Positions 17,006 through 26,377 of a stretch of DNA of 64,000 nucleotides are shown in pieces. How positions within the stretch are numbered: the stretch's first letter is position 1; every line of letters begins with the position of its first letter. This DNA comes from Spirosoma sordidisoli (GTDB lineage Bacteria > Bacteroidota > Bacteroidia > Cytophagales > Spirosomataceae), in NCBI RefSeq assembly GCF_004138325.1, contig NZ_SBLB01000001.1, positions 558,001-622,000 of the forward strand, in the 5' to 3' direction. Both the position numbers and the translations under genes were made by a program. The notes below the pieces were generated by a model that was not told the origin of the DNA, searched no databases, and was given only the letters and a program-made list of their open reading frames with translations.

Positions 17006-17797
17006 ATGCCTTCCTACTCGTTTACCAACAAGCGCACCAATCTGTATATTTTTCTGAGTGCCGTTTTCCTGACAAACGCGCTCATTGCCGAGATCATCGG
17101 CGTCAAAATATTCTCGGGCGAAACCCTCCTGGGCACCCAACCCGCTCAGATTCACCTCTTCGGCGACTTCATTCTGGATTTCAACCTCACCGCGGGCGCC
17201 GTGATCTGGCCGTTCGTTTTCGTCACCTCCGACATCATCAACGAATACTTCGGCAAGGCGGGCGTTCGGCGGATTTCGTTCCTGACGGCAGGCTTTGTGG
17301 CGTATAGCTTCCTGATTATCTATGCCGTGACAACGCTGCCCCCGGCTCAGTTCTGGCTCGATGTCAACGCCAAAGACGGGGCCGGAAACCCCATCAACAT
17401 CAACAACGCCTTTCAGATGATTTTCCGGCAGGGCCTGGGCATCATCATCGGGTCGCTGACGGCTTTTCTGATCGGGCAGATTCTCGATGCATCGGTGTTT
17501 CAGTATCTGCGGAAGATCACCGGGAGCCGCAAAATCTGGCTGCGGGCTACCGGCTCTACACTGGTGTCGCAGCTCGTCGACTCGTTCGTAGTACTGGGAA
17601 TCGCGTTTTATGTGTTCGGCAACTGGTCACTGGCGCAGGTCATTGCGGTAGGCATCATCAACTACCTCTACAAAGCGACCACCGCCGTCCTGCTGACCCC
17701 GGTTCTGTACATCGCCCACTACGTCATCGATCGGTACCTCGGTAAAGAACATGCCGAAGAGCTGGCCAACGAGTCGGCCATGAGTTCATTTATGTAG
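17006..17797 (+). CDS. Queuosine precursor transporter (YhhQ/VUT family)
   Basis: The protein has 263 residues with six to seven transmembrane helices and YhhQ-family blocks: LTNALIAEIIGVKIF, AGAVIWPFVFVTSDIINEYFGKAGVRRI and LVSQLVDSFVVLGIAFYVFG. The family imports queuine or preQ1 bases used for tRNA modification (COG1738). The stop overlaps the 3' end of the convergent methyltransferase gene by 12 bp (17786-17797), so the two transcripts are antisense at their ends. No other queuosine gene is visible in the window. Confidence 0.9.
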   Translation: MPSYSFTNKRTNLYIFLSAVFLTNALIAEIIGVKIFSGETLLGTQPAQIHLFGDFILDFNLTAGAVIWPFVFVTSDIINEYFGKAGVRRISFLTAGFVAYSFLIIYAVTTLPPAQFWLDVNAKDGAGNPININNAFQMIFRQGLGIIIGSLTAFLIGQILDASVFQYLRKITGSRKIWLRATGSTLVSQLVDSFVVLGIAFYVFGNWSLAQVIAVGIINYLYKATTAVLLTPVLYIAHYVIDRYLGKEHAEELANESAMSSFM

Positions 17798-18553
17798 GGG
17801 CTGGCTTCGTCGCCAGTTATCGAGCAACACCGCCGTAGCGATGCCGACGTTCAGCGATTCGGCATCGCCATAGCGCGGAATCGTAACCCGGTTCGTCACA
17901 AACCGCCCTACCTCCGCCCGTATGCCGTTCGATTCATTGCCCATGACCAGGTAGCCTCCCGACCCGAACGGCAGCGTATGCACATCGGCGCCGTCCAGAA
18001 AAGCGCCGTAGACGGATACCTGTGCCGGCAGGACGGTTGTTTCCAGAAACGATGTCAGATCGCCGTACCACCACGATACCCGCGTAAACGATCCCTTGCT
18101 GGCCGAGATAACCTTCGGGTTATAGACGTCGGCCGTCGTGTCGGAGCAAAGAATTTTACGAACGCCGTACCAGTCGGCAATGCGCAGAATCGTGCCCAGG
18201 TTACCAGGATCCCGAATATCATCGAGAATTAACGCTATTTCGCCGGCCTGGGCTACTAAGGGGCGGTTTTCTTTCGTTCTGACCACAGCCAGGGCCGCGT
18301 TGTTGCTTTCGAGCGTACCGACCCGCTCGAGTTCGGCCACCGACGCGATTTCGACGGGTGTTCGTTGGCGGTCTGTCAGCTGGACGTTTTCTTTGTAGAA
18401 GCCTTCGGTAGCCACCACCAGTTCCGTATGGAAATCGGACAGCAGCACTTCCTGCACGCTCTTGGCCCCTTCGACCAGGAATGCGCTATGTTGCTGCCGG
18501 TATTTTTTCTGGTGCAGCGACCGAATGAATGACGATTGACTTTTTGACAGCAT
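17786..18553 (-). CDS. SpoU/TrmH-family RNA 2'-O-methyltransferase
   Basis: The protein has 255 residues: an N-terminal substrate-binding domain (about 1-95, KKYRQQHSAFLVEGAKSVQEVL) and a SPOUT trefoil-knot domain (about 104-255). The three SpoU motifs are present: DDIRDPGNLGTILR (111-124), VMGNESNGI (about 202-210) and SLNVGIATAVLL (about 232-243). It uses S-adenosylmethionine to methylate ribose 2'-OH in rRNA or tRNA; RlmB or TrmH-like specificity cannot be decided. Its ATG (18553-18551) shares the tetranucleotide CATG with the divergent tamL start. Confidence 0.9.
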   Translation of the reverse strand: MLSKSQSSFIRSLHQKKYRQQHSAFLVEGAKSVQEVLLSDFHTELVVATEGFYKENVQLTDRQRTPVEIASVAELERVGTLESNNAALAVVRTKENRPLVAQAGEIALILDDIRDPGNLGTILRIADWYGVRKILCSDTTADVYNPKVISASKGSFTRVSWWYGDLTSFLETTVLPAQVSVYGAFLDGADVHTLPFGSGGYLVMGNESNGIRAEVGRFVTNRVTIPRYGDAESLNVGIATAVLLDNWRRSQPLHK

Positions 18554-21227
18554 GAAGCAGCGAGTGGATAGTGAGCAGCGTATTCATCATATCGATCGAC
18601 AAAAGTTGGCACAGGGTACTGCGCTCTGGCGTCGTTATTCGGTCTACCTCCTCTACTATTCGATAAGCATTGGTTTATCCGGTTGCCTGAGTTCCAAACA
18701 GCTGCGAACCGGCGAGTACCTGCTGACGGCTCAGACGGTTCGCGGCAGCCGCACCATTCCGGCCGATGAGCTGGAAAGTCTGATTCCGCAAAAACCCAAC
18801 CGGCGCATACTGGGACTTCCGGTTACCCCGCCCCTCTGGTTTTATCAGCTTGGCCAGCGCCGGTACAACCGCGAAGCCGCCGTACAGGCGTTTCAGGCCA
18901 AAACTAACGAATTTGAGCAGCAAAGCCAGCAGATCAACAGCGCCGGAACCGAATCGTCGGCCGAACTACGCCGACTCAACCGCCGGTATGACCGGCAGCT
19001 CAAGCGCCTTCGCGTACGAGCCGAAGAAGGCAACTGGCTGATGCGCAACCTGGGCGAGCCACCCAGCTATTTTGCCGAAGCCGACGCCCAGACCAACACC
19101 GCGAAGATGCAGGAATACCTGAAAAACAAAGGGTTTTTCAACGCAACGGCGGCTTATCGGCTCGACACCCTGCGCCGGCGACAGATCCGGGTTCGCTATA
19201 GCGTTACGGAGAACGAACCGTTTTACCTGCGTACCATCACCTACGAAATTGCCGACCCGCGCGTCGACTCGCTGGTGCGGCAATCCCTGTCGGCCTCTCC
19301 CCTGCAAACCGGCACCCGCTTCGACTTCGATAATCTCTCTGCCGAGCGGGTCCGGATCGAGTCGCAGCTGCGCGATCAGGGCTACTATGCCTTTTCGCGG
19401 CAGTTTGTGCGCGCGACCGATGTCGATACCACCCGCCGGTTTGTTCGGGTGCCGCAGGAAGATTCAGTACAACGGGCCATCGACCTCTATATTCAGGTGC
19501 TGAACCCGCCGGGGCAGTCGGCCCATCCGGTCTACCGCATCGGCGACGTTGACGTTCAGATCAGCCCGAACGCCGACTCACCCGGCGCATCGACCCCGGG
19601 TAGTGTGGCGCTCGACACGGTTCGGCGCAATGGCGTTCTGTATCTGCTCAACGGCCGGGGCATCTCGACCCGCCTGCTCGACAGTAAAATCAGGATGCGG
19701 CCCGGGGCGCTCTACAGCCAGACTAACTACCGCGAAACCCAGCGGCAGCTCTTCCTGCTGAACCAGTTCAAATTCGTCAATCTCAACTTCACCGATACCA
19801 CTAACCGACGGCTGCGAACCCTGATTACGGCCTCCCCCCTCGATAAGTACGAATACACCTTCGAGGGCGGTTTGTTTGTGCTGTACCAGACCCAGACCAC
19901 CACCCCGGGCCCGTTTGCCAACCTGACCTTTCGGGTGCGCAACCTCTTCGGCGGTCTCGAAACCTTCGAAACCAGCTTCCGCTACGGCCTCGAGGCACAA
20001 ACCGGTTTCTCCAATGCAGCCACCGGTTCAACGCGCGATGTTTACCGGGCACAGGAGCTGGGCGTAACTACCTCGCTCACCTTTCCGCAAATCCTGTTTC
20101 CGGGTCGCCTTCGGTTTGGATTCAGCGCCTATAATCCGCGAACGCAGGTTAGTCTGGGCTTTACCAACACCATACGGCCCGATTTCAGGCGATCACTGCT
20201 GCGGGCTACCATGGCCTACAACTGGCAAACCAGCCCTGCCAAACAGTTTAGCTTCCTGATCGCTGATGTGAACCTGATCAACGCCGGCATCGGCACCGAA
20301 GCCGACATAAGCCGCCAGTTTCAGGCACAACTTGATACAAACGCCTTTCAGGGGGGCACGCTCTATCTGAGCTTCCGGCGCTCGTTTGCCTCAGGAATCA
20401 GCTTTGCCTACACCTACAATACGAACGTTGTCGGCCAGAACCGACGGGCAAACTTCCTGCGTACGGTTGTCGAGTCAGGGGGCACAACCCTGAACCTGTT
20501 TAAGCCCGAGCAGCTGGAACGATTTTTTAGCCCAACCGATTCCACTGGTTTGCAGTACTACAAATACCTGCGTTTCAACGTCGATTACCGGTATTATATA
20601 CCACTTCGCCCCCGAACCACCCTGGCGTTCCGAATCAATACCGGGCTTGTATTAGGCTACGGACCGGGCCGTACGGCTCCCTATGAGAAGCTATTTTTTG
20701 CAGGAGGTAGCAACAGCGTGAGAGCCTGGTTACCCCGCCGGTTAGGGCCGGGCAGCGAGTATCCACTTTTCTCGGCGGCTAACTCCCTAAACCCTGACCC
20801 CAGCCGGGAAGGCCAGTTTTTATACACATTCGAAAAACCCGGCGATTTTCTGCTCGAAGGATCCGCTGAGCTCCGTGGTCGGTTGTTCAAACTGTTGGCC
20901 GATATTGACGGAGCCATCTTCATAGACGCCGGTAACGTCTGGCGACTGCCGGGCATAACCAGCGGCACCGAACGGGGTGAGTTTCGGCTCAACTCGTTCA
21001 TTCCGCAAATTGCCGTCGGTACGGGCGTTGGGCTACGGCTGGATTTTTCGTTCTTCATCATCCGGCTCGATGGCGGTATCAAAGTGTGGGACCCGGCCCG
21101 ACAGTATATCGACACCGACGGTCAGCCGGTTGACGATCGATTTATCCTGCCCAGATTCTCACTCCGCAAACTCTCCAAAGGGCCCAACCCGCTGGTCATC
21201 AACTTCGGCATTGGGTACCCCTTTTAA
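18552..21227 (+). CDS. tamL: TamL: BamA/TamA-like outer-membrane assembly lipoprotein
   Basis: The protein has 891 residues. The N-terminal hydrophobic stretch YSVYLLYYSISIGLSGC gives a lipobox at C45, which identifies the Bacteroidota lipoprotein variant of the TamA/Omp85 family. POTRA-like domains occupy about 110-420 (FYLRTITYEIADPRVDSLVRQS, GALYSQTNYRETQRQLFLLNQF). A 16-strand barrel follows, with KLFFAGGSNSVRAWLPRRLGPG as the conserved loop-6 (VRGY/F-like) region. TamL works with TamB to move proteins or phospholipids to the outer membrane. The annotated ATG overlaps the divergent spoU start; a TTG at 18606 would give a more usual signal length. Length fits the family. Confidence 0.88.
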   Translation: MKQRVDSEQRIHHIDRQKLAQGTALWRRYSVYLLYYSISIGLSGCLSSKQLRTGEYLLTAQTVRGSRTIPADELESLIPQKPNRRILGLPVTPPLWFYQLGQRRYNREAAVQAFQAKTNEFEQQSQQINSAGTESSAELRRLNRRYDRQLKRLRVRAEEGNWLMRNLGEPPSYFAEADAQTNTAKMQEYLKNKGFFNATAAYRLDTLRRRQIRVRYSVTENEPFYLRTITYEIADPRVDSLVRQSLSASPLQTGTRFDFDNLSAERVRIESQLRDQGYYAFSRQFVRATDVDTTRRFVRVPQEDSVQRAIDLYIQVLNPPGQSAHPVYRIGDVDVQISPNADSPGASTPGSVALDTVRRNGVLYLLNGRGISTRLLDSKIRMRPGALYSQTNYRETQRQLFLLNQFKFVNLNFTDTTNRRLRTLITASPLDKYEYTFEGGLFVLYQTQTTTPGPFANLTFRVRNLFGGLETFETSFRYGLEAQTGFSNAATGSTRDVYRAQELGVTTSLTFPQILFPGRLRFGFSAYNPRTQVSLGFTNTIRPDFRRSLLRATMAYNWQTSPAKQFSFLIADVNLINAGIGTEADISRQFQAQLDTNAFQGGTLYLSFRRSFASGISFAYTYNTNVVGQNRRANFLRTVVESGGTTLNLFKPEQLERFFSPTDSTGLQYYKYLRFNVDYRYYIPLRPRTTLAFRINTGLVLGYGPGRTAPYEKLFFAGGSNSVRAWLPRRLGPGSEYPLFSAANSLNPDPSREGQFLYTFEKPGDFLLEGSAELRGRLFKLLADIDGAIFIDAGNVWRLPGITSGTERGEFRLNSFIPQIAVGTGVGLRLDFSFFIIRLDGGIKVWDPARQYIDTDGQPVDDRFILPRFSLRKLSKGPNPLVINFGIGYPF

Positions 21228-21305
21228 CCAGCAGGCTGTCTTGGTTATTAGGAGTTTTTAACAGCTTTTTCTGCCAAAATGACAGCAAGCCGGGTGTTTT
21301 CTTCG

Positions 21306-21313
21306 TAAATTCG
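21306..21313 (+). promoter_or_regulatory. Possible -7 box upstream of miaB
   Basis: TAAATTCG matches TAnnTTTG at seven of eight positions, 90 bp before the miaB start, in the 175-bp gap after tamL. There is no convincing -33 element. Confidence 0.3.
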
Positions 21314-21402
21314 CGGCTTCAGCTGGCCAAAAACACAGCAGGCCCCGCCTAAAGACCGGGTGCAGCACGCAGGCTGCCAGTTAATTAACCGATTGACTTC
21401 AC

Positions 21403-22848
21403 ATGACGCTCATCCCCGAACTGACCATATTACAACCGGCTGATAAGGAAGGCATTGACCAGCCGCGCACCTCAGAAGACGAACTCGCCGTTGGTAAAAA
21501 ACGGCTGTATATCGAAAGCTACGGGTGCCAGATGAATTTCGCCGATAGCGAGATTGTAGCGGCCGTCATGCGAAACGCCGGTTTTGCCACGACCTCAACC
21601 GCCGAAGATGCCGACCTCATCTTTCTTAACACCTGCGCCATTCGCGACAATGCCGAGCAGAAGGTACGCAACCGGCTCAAGCACCTGACCGGGCTGAAAC
21701 GCCAGAAACCCGAACTGCTGGTCGGTATGCTGGGCTGCATGGCCGAGCGGCTGAAAACCAAACTGCTCGAAGAAGAAAAAGTCGTTGACATCGTGGCCGG
21801 TCCCGATGCCTATCGCGATATTCCGAAGCTGGTCGAAGAAGCCGAGTCGGGTCAGAAAGCCGTAAACGTTTTCCTGTCGCGCGAAGAAACCTACGCCGAC
21901 ATTGCTCCGATCCGGCTCAACTCCAACGGGGTTACAGCTTTCGTATCCATCATGCGCGGCTGCGACAATATGTGCAGCTTCTGCGTGGTTCCCTTTACCC
22001 GTGGTCGTGAGCGGAGTCGCGATCCGCATAGCATCGTCCGCGAATGCCAGGATCTGTTCGATCAGGGCTACCGCGAAGTTACCCTCCTGGGCCAGAACGT
22101 CGATAGCTACAAGTGGACCGAACCAGCGGAGGAGTCGGCTCCCCAGCCCGCGTCGGCCGTAACGTTTGCGAACCTGCTCGAACGGGTAGCGCAGATCCAC
22201 CCCGACCTCCGGATTCGGTTCAGCACCTCGCACCCCAAAGACATTACCGATGAGGTTCTGTACACCATGGCCCGGTACGATAACATCTGCAAGTACATTC
22301 ACCTGCCCGCCCAGAGCGGCAACAGCCGGGTGCTGAAGCTGATGAACCGGACGTACGACCGCCCCTGGTACATCGGCAAGATTGACCGGATCCGCGAAAT
22401 TCTGGGGCCGGACTGCGGCATCTCTACCGACATGATCTCGGGCTTCTGCACCGAAACCGAAGAAGAACATCAGGAGTCGCTGTCGCTGATGGACTATGTC
22501 CGGTACGATTACGCCTACATGTTTGCCTACTCCGAGCGCCCCGGCACGCTGGCCGCCAAAAAATACGCCGACGACATTGCCGAAGACGTGAAAAAACGGC
22601 GGCTGAACGAAATCATTGCCCGGCAGCTGGAACACTCGGCCCAACGGAACCAGCGCCACATCGGCCAGGTACAGCGGGTGCTGATCGAAGGCCCCTCGAA
22701 ACGGTCAGACGCCGAGCTCTGCGGTCGAAATGATCAGAACAAAATGGTCGTTTTTCCGCGCGGTCAGTACCAGAAAGGGCAGTATATCAACGTGCTGATT
22801 ACCGAATGTACATCGGCTACGCTGCGGGGCGAAGTAAGTAGTGACTAA
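21403..22848 (+). CDS. miaB: tRNA-2-methylthio-N6-dimethylallyladenosine synthase MiaB
   Basis: The protein has 481 residues: a UPF0004 domain with the three auxiliary-cluster cysteines C42 ([11 protein letters not shown]), C78 and C112, then the radical-SAM motif C187-x3-C191-x2-C194 ([10 protein letters not shown]), and a C-terminal TRAM domain (about 415-479). MiaB adds the methylthio group to i6A37 in tRNAs reading UNN codons, using two 4Fe-4S clusters. The N-terminal 30 residues are a non-conserved extension typical of Bacteroidota copies. It heads a plus-strand run with the sigma-54 activator and lptE. Confidence 0.96.
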   Translation: MTLIPELTILQPADKEGIDQPRTSEDELAVGKKRLYIESYGCQMNFADSEIVAAVMRNAGFATTSTAEDADLIFLNTCAIRDNAEQKVRNRLKHLTGLKRQKPELLVGMLGCMAERLKTKLLEEEKVVDIVAGPDAYRDIPKLVEEAESGQKAVNVFLSREETYADIAPIRLNSNGVTAFVSIMRGCDNMCSFCVVPFTRGRERSRDPHSIVRECQDLFDQGYREVTLLGQNVDSYKWTEPAEESAPQPASAVTFANLLERVAQIHPDLRIRFSTSHPKDITDEVLYTMARYDNICKYIHLPAQSGNSRVLKLMNRTYDRPWYIGKIDRIREILGPDCGISTDMISGFCTETEEEHQESLSLMDYVRYDYAYMFAYSERPGTLAAKKYADDIAEDVKKRRLNEIIARQLEHSAQRNQRHIGQVQRVLIEGPSKRSDAELCGRNDQNKMVVFPRGQYQKGQYINVLITECTSATLRGEVSSD

Positions 22849-22854
22849 TGGATG

Positions 22855-22904
22855 ATGAAGACTGGACAGTGAGCGCGGTATCCATTTCAGCATCCAGTCT
22901 TCAT
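22855..22904. repeat. 12-bp inverted repeat in the miaB / activator spacer
   Basis: ATGAAGACTGGA (22855-22866) pairs exactly with 22893-22904; outer bases (AGTGACTA versus TAGTCATT) extend the symmetry imperfectly. It fills most of the 84-bp spacer. No U tract follows. Confidence 0.6.
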
Positions 22905-22932
22905 GCTACAGTAGTCATTTTTCGATACAGTT

Positions 22933-24342
22933 ATGAATCAACAGGAAATCCAGTCGGTCAAGCAACGCTTCGGCATCATTGGCAATGCACCGGCGCTCAA
23001 CTACGCCATCAACGTGGCGATGCAGGTAGCGGCCACTGACCTGACCGTATTGATAACGGGCGAAAGCGGTAGCGGTAAAGAATCGTTCTCCAAGATCATT
23101 CATAGCCTGAGCGCCCGGAAACACGGCCAGTTCATAGCGATCAACTGCGGAGCCATACCCGAAGGAACGATCGACTCCGAGCTGTTTGGTCACGAAAAAG
23201 GATCGTTCACCGGCGCCGTCGATTCGCGCAAAGGCTACTTCGAAACAACGAACGGCGGTACCATCTTCCTCGACGAAATCGGTGAGATGCCGCTGGGCAC
23301 CCAGGCTCGCCTGCTGCGTGTGCTGGAAAATGGCGAGTTTATCCGCGTTGGTTCGTCAAAGACGCAGAAGACCGACGTACGGGTTGTGGCGGCTACCAAC
23401 GTCAACCTGATGGACGCCGTCGACAAAGGTAAGTTTCGCGAAGACCTCTATTACCGGCTCAACACGGTTCCGATCTACGTCCCCCCCCTGCGCGAACGGG
23501 GCAGCGATATAGAACTGCTGTTCCGGAAGTTCACGACCGACTTTGCCGAACGCTACCGCATCAAGCCCCTGCAGCTGACCGAAGGCGCCAAGCAGTTGCT
23601 GATGAGCTTTCCGTTTCCGGGTAATATCCGCCAGCTGAAAAATATTGCCGAGCAGGTATCGATTCTGGAGTCGGAGCAGAACAAGCCCATCGAGGCCGAT
23701 GTCCTGGGCAAATACCTGCCCCAGTCGCAGCAACCCAGCCGCACGCTGGCCCTGTTTCCGCAGAGCAACGGCGGCCCCGCGGGCGATAACTTCTCGGAAC
23801 GCGAACTGCTGTACAAAGTATTGTTCGATATGCGTCGGGATATGAACGACCTGAAACGGCTCGTGCGCGACGTACTGGGTAACGAACAGGACGGCCGTCA
23901 GATTCTGCATAACCACCGCGACCTGTTCGACTCCATTCCGTCCGATGCCGACCCAACTGCCGATGGTAACGCCCCGCGCTACCTGCCGGCCCTGAATGGA
24001 GCCGCTCAGTCGGGCCTGGGTCTGCCAGACGCGCCCCGCAACCGACCGGCCGTCGATTCGTCATTCCGGCCAACGCCCCCGCCCGCCGAAACCTATGGCA
24101 GCCATCCGCCCGTTCAGATTTTCGACAATGTAGACGGCGACGTCAACGATATAACCATAGAAGACGTCACCCACGAAACCGAAGACGACGAGTCGCTTTC
24201 TCTCGAACGGCAGGAGAAAGAAATGATCCTGAAAGCGCTCCGGCGAAATAACAACAAACGCAAATACGCGGCCCAGGCCCTGGGTATCTCCGAGCGGACC
24301 CTATACCGTAAAATCAAACAGTATGAAATTGATGAAGAGTAA
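22933..24342 (+). CDS. Sigma-54 enhancer-binding transcriptional activator without sensor domain
   Basis: The protein has 469 residues. The AAA+ domain begins almost at the N-terminus, with Walker A GESGSGKE (43-50), the sigma-54 contact loop GSFTGA (90-95; a Ser in place of the usual Ala, frequent in Bacteroidota), Walker B TIFLDE (110-115) and an arginine finger region FREDLYYRLN. A Pro-rich linker (about 330-400) leads to a Fis-type helix-turn-helix (about 425-466, KYAAQALGISERTLYRKIKQYEID). It lacks a receiver or GAF/PAS input domain, so its activity is probably set by expression level or by a partner. It overlaps lptE by 20 bp, tying it to outer-membrane biogenesis genes. Confidence 0.93.
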   Translation: MNQQEIQSVKQRFGIIGNAPALNYAINVAMQVAATDLTVLITGESGSGKESFSKIIHSLSARKHGQFIAINCGAIPEGTIDSELFGHEKGSFTGAVDSRKGYFETTNGGTIFLDEIGEMPLGTQARLLRVLENGEFIRVGSSKTQKTDVRVVAATNVNLMDAVDKGKFREDLYYRLNTVPIYVPPLRERGSDIELLFRKFTTDFAERYRIKPLQLTEGAKQLLMSFPFPGNIRQLKNIAEQVSILESEQNKPIEADVLGKYLPQSQQPSRTLALFPQSNGGPAGDNFSERELLYKVLFDMRRDMNDLKRLVRDVLGNEQDGRQILHNHRDLFDSIPSDADPTADGNAPRYLPALNGAAQSGLGLPDAPRNRPAVDSSFRPTPPPAETYGSHPPVQIFDNVDGDVNDITIEDVTHETEDDESLSLERQEKEMILKALRRNNNKRKYAAQALGISERTLYRKIKQYEIDEE

Positions 24343-24919
24343 GTCCATGATGACGGAGTCCGCCAGTGCCAGCGAATCGACAATCGATTCGTCGATCGAT
24401 CTGGCCAGGTGGCTCAAGCGGGTCCTGTTGTCGTTCAGCCTGCTTCTTTCGTCGGTCGTCATGCAATCCTGCAGTATCTATTCTTTTACGGGAACAACCC
24501 TATCGCCGGATATCAAGACCGTCACGGTCAACAATTTCACCCTGGCTACGGCGGGCGGACCGGCCAACCTGCCCCTGACGTTCAACGAAAAGCTCAAAGA
24601 GTATTATCAGCGCTACACGAACCTGAAAGTGCTGCCCAGCAACGGTGACCTGGTGCTGGAAGGCAACATTACCGGATACGACCTGCTGGCCGTAGCACCG
24701 ACGGCTTCTGACCAGGCCGGCGTTAACCGACTGCAGATTACGGTGCTGGCCCGATTCTACAACAACAAAGACGAGAGTAAAAACTTTGAGCAGTCGTTCT
24801 CGTTTTACCAGGATTTTCCGCAGAACCAGACGCTTAGTCAGAACGAAAGCCGGCTGGTACCCAAAATCCTCGACCAGATTGTACTCGATATATTCAATAA
24901 AACGGCAGCCGACTGGTAA
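24323..24919 (+). CDS. lptE: LptE-family LPS-assembly lipoprotein
   Basis: The protein has up to 198 residues with a lipobox VVMQSC (C50 from the first ATG) and the LptE-like fold: CSIYSFTGTTLSPDIKTVTVNNF, FNEKLKEYYQRYTNLKVL and GDLVLEGNITGYDL. LptE plugs the LptD barrel that delivers lipopolysaccharide to the cell surface. The start is uncertain: ATGs at 24323, 24332, 24347 and 24350 are in frame, and the later ones avoid overlap with the activator gene and shorten an unusually long signal. The overlap indicates translational coupling with the upstream regulator. Confidence 0.85.
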   Translation: MKLMKSKSMMTESASASESTIDSSIDLARWLKRVLLSFSLLLSSVVMQSCSIYSFTGTTLSPDIKTVTVNNFTLATAGGPANLPLTFNEKLKEYYQRYTNLKVLPSNGDLVLEGNITGYDLLAVAPTASDQAGVNRLQITVLARFYNNKDESKNFEQSFSFYQDFPQNQTLSQNESRLVPKILDQIVLDIFNKTAADW

Positions 24920-24974
24920 GGATGAATGATGAATTGACCAATAAAATCATTCGTTATTCATCATTCATCCTTAC
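24916..24974. repeat. Perfect 19-bp inverted repeat after lptE
   Basis: GTAAGGATGAATGATGAAT (24916-24934) and its exact complement (24956-24974) enclose a 21-base AT-rich loop. The left arm includes the lptE stop codon. It belongs to the same GATGA-rich text as the 5208-5412 element. Could fold as a long hairpin at the end of the lptE message. Confidence 0.8.
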
Positions 24975-25003
24975 TTTCGCCTAGCCCGACGCCCCCCATC
25001 CGT

Positions 25004-25840
25004 ATGCAGCCTCTTGACAAAGAAACATTCTCCTACTGGGTCACCCATCCCGACGACCTGAGCCCCACCGACTACGTACAATTACAGGAAACCCTGCAAC
25101 AGTATCCCTACTGCCAGTCGCTTCATACCCTGACCGCCAAGGCAGCTTCGGTACACCTGAAGCCTCAGACCGTACCGCTCATCCGGCAGGCAGCTGCCCA
25201 TGCGCTCAGCCGGAATGCCCTGCGCAAACTGATCGACAACGAATTTCAGTGGTCCGAAAATCTGCTGACCAAGCTCAATGAGCTCTCGGCCAGACACGTT
25301 CCCATCCCCGACGATTACCAGCAGGAAAGCTACGCCCTGTTTAAATCCAAGGCGGGCCTGAGCGACAGCTTTCTTAAACTGCCTCTGCTGCGTTTGCCGG
25401 GTCAACCGGTTGAGGAACCAGCCGCCACTGTACCGACGCCCGAAGACCCTACGCTGGCCGAAACCAACCTGCAGAACGAGCTGGCCCAGATTGCAGAAGC
25501 CGCACCGGCCGAGCCGACCCTGTCGGCCGCAGACATCGAGCGCCAGCGTCAACTCGACCTGATCGAGAGTTTCATCCGCAACGAGCCGCGTATCTCGCCG
25601 ATCCGCACCCGGCCCGGTGAGCAGATGGAGCAGGAAGATTTGACCAAACGCAACAAACCGGTTGGTGGCGCAGGCGGCCTGGTGACAGAAAGTTTTGCGA
25701 AAATTCTGGAGAAACAGGGGAAATATGCCAAGGCCCGCGAAATCTACGAGAAGCTGATGGCAAAAAATCCGGAGAAAAAAGCGTACTTTGCGGCAAAAAT
25801 CGGTGAATTAGAGAGCGCGCAGAACGCAACAGGCAACTAA
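25004..25840 (+). CDS. Tetratricopeptide-type cytoplasmic protein of unknown function
   Basis: The protein has 278 residues and no signal peptide. The N-terminal 110 residues are helical (SYWVTHPDDLSPTDYVQLQETL, YPYCQSLHTLTAKAA). A low-complexity Pro/Ala/Glu linker follows, and a single clear TPR unit near the end (ESFAKILEKQGKYAKAREIYEKLMAKNPEKKAYFAAKIGELE). Its place between lptE and secG suggests an envelope-linked adaptor, a gene order I recall from related Cytophagales. No enzymatic motif is seen. Confidence 0.8.
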   Translation: MQPLDKETFSYWVTHPDDLSPTDYVQLQETLQQYPYCQSLHTLTAKAASVHLKPQTVPLIRQAAAHALSRNALRKLIDNEFQWSENLLTKLNELSARHVPIPDDYQQESYALFKSKAGLSDSFLKLPLLRLPGQPVEEPAATVPTPEDPTLAETNLQNELAQIAEAAPAEPTLSAADIERQRQLDLIESFIRNEPRISPIRTRPGEQMEQEDLTKRNKPVGGAGGLVTESFAKILEKQGKYAKAREIYEKLMAKNPEKKAYFAAKIGELESAQNATGN

Positions 25841-25892
25841 GTGGGTCGTCGTTCACCGAAAACCGCATTAAACCAATTAAGAAACTCTTTAC

Positions 25893-26288
25893 ATGATAAC
25901 GGCACTTATTGTCTTCATTTGCATTCTCACCGTACTGCTGATCCTGGTGGTACTGATCCAGAACTCGAAAGGGGGCGGACTGACCAGCGAAATCGGTGGC
26001 TTAGGGTCTAACCAGTTGATGGGCGTCAAGAAAACGACGGACCTCCTCGAACAGATTACCTGGGGCCTTGGTATTGGCGTCATGGTTCTCTCGCTGGCTT
26101 CCTACATTGTTGTTGACCGCAACGCAGTAGCTGGTGTCAACAGCGTTAACGTTGACCGGGCGCAAACCCAAACGCTGCCGGGAGCCGCGGCTCCAGCGCC
26201 CGCTACCCAGGGCGCGGCCCCCAGCCAGGCAGTTCCGGGCGCTGCAACGCCCGGCGCGTCGACCTCGGCCCTGACGCCCCAGAAATAA
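25893..26288 (+). CDS. secG: Preprotein translocase subunit SecG
   Basis: The protein has 131 residues: two transmembrane helices (about 2-22 and 55-75) joined by the SecG loop LIQNSKGGGLTSEIGGLGSNQLMGVKKTTD (Bacteroidota form; only part needs to match), then an Ala/Pro-rich tail (about 92-131) absent from proteobacterial SecG. SecG supports the SecYEG channel during SecA-driven export. It is followed directly by a strong terminator. Confidence 0.9.
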   Translation: MITALIVFICILTVLLILVVLIQNSKGGGLTSEIGGLGSNQLMGVKKTTDLLEQITWGLGIGVMVLSLASYIVVDRNAVAGVNSVNVDRAQTQTLPGAAAPAPATQGAAPSQAVPGAATPGASTSALTPQK

Positions 26289-26307
26289 CAGAGCCGGTAT
26301 CGGCCCC

Positions 26308-26342
26308 AAAAAAAGCCCTGACGTCGTGTCAGGGCTTTTTTT
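26308..26342 (+). terminator. Rho-independent terminator after secG
   Basis: A 15-bp stem (arms 26308-26322 and 26328-26342; core AGCCCTGAC) with a 5-base loop is flanked by A and T runs, so it can act in both directions and also serves the convergent gene at 26378. Confidence 0.9.
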
Positions 26343-26377
26343 GATTGAGCAAATTGATTGCAAGTGTGTATGACGGC

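Noticed and set aside
21595-22659. 354-codon minus-strand frame inside miaB
   Set aside because: Antisense to the complete radical-SAM gene; no recognisable protein features.
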